From Gemmatimonadota bacterium (lineage in GTDB: Bacteria; Gemmatimonadota; Gemmatimonadetes; Longimicrobiales; Gaopeijiaceae), in the NCBI GenBank assembly GCA_003564295.1, contig PXFI01000032.1:1-32531 (forward strand): a stretch of DNA of 32,531 nucleotides. Direction: 5' to 3'. The notes beneath the pieces were generated by a model. The model saw nothing but the letters and a program-made list of their open reading frames with translations. It did no database searches and had not been told where the DNA came from. The translations under genes and the position numbers were made by a program. This document shows, piece by piece, positions 32,531-32,531 of the stretch (its first letter is position 1; each line of letters begins with the position of its first letter).

Positions 32531-32531
32531 C

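Noticed and set aside
1-32531. CRISPR array, prophage, insertion sequence or integron
   Set aside because: No spaced direct repeats, transposase, integrase or phage structural genes are visible; the only tandem repeats are the 21-bp coding repeat and the 22-bp promoter pair.

Overview
The window is a high-GC, gene-dense piece of a bacterial chromosome. Gram-negative character is suggested by the Na+-translocating NADH:quinone reductase operon, a lipobox lipoprotein, two M23 peptidase domains and membrane-anchored DsbA/VKOR proteins. A Gemmatimonadota-like or other high-GC marine or soil lineage would fit, but this is a low-confidence inference: there is no rRNA gene, and no tRNA, phage, IS element or CRISPR array was seen. 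Many genes overlap by 1-4 bases, and GTG or TTG starts behind good ribosome binding sites are common.

Layout. (1) 3-3176: the 3' part of a large fusion enzyme (APH-like kinase, M23 peptidase, class-III aminotransferase). (2) 3103-6137: a minus-strand buk-ptb operon (butyrate kinase, phosphate butyryltransferase), divergent from a MarR regulator with a C-terminal four-cysteine tail. (3) 6436-8501: a membrane GGDEF protein and a rhomboid protease, both minus. (4) 8954-16209: nqrABCDEF, apbE (FMN transferase) and a small nqrM-like gene. This is a complete Na+ pump with both maturation factors, behind a TTGACA box bracketed by an inverted repeat. (5) 16224-19469: a DUF1295 membrane protein, an SDR lacking the Tyr/Lys catalytic pair, an uncharacterised helical-repeat-like protein, and a DUF2784 membrane protein. 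(6) 19680-22733: a YdfG-like SDR, an MFS transporter and a response-regulator/PIG-L fusion, closely packed. (7) 22815-27677: accA, a PSP1/RicT-like gene with a repetitive tail, metG, and a membrane-anchored M23 peptidase behind a 420-base untranslated stretch. (8) 27777-30974: a coiled-coil lipoprotein followed by a strong hairpin, then a MocA-like nucleotidyltransferase, two XdhC-family ORFs and a DUF402 gene, the last four translationally coupled. (9) 30992-32530, minus: VKOR and DsbA-like genes (oxidative protein folding), and the 3' end of a HAD-family phosphatase.

How they may work together. NqrB and NqrC carry the threonines that receive FMN from ApbE, and NqrM is known to be needed for iron insertion into the complex, so that cluster is self-sufficient. 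VKOR would reoxidise the DsbA-like protein using quinone. The MocA/XdhC genes normally serve molybdenum hydroxylases, but no such enzyme lies in the window. The most unusual objects are the kinase-peptidase-aminotransferase fusion, the response regulator joined to a PIG-L domain that has lost its zinc-site residues, the MarR protein with a Cys4 tail, the reordered XdhC pair, and several repeat or inverted-repeat elements in promoter regions.
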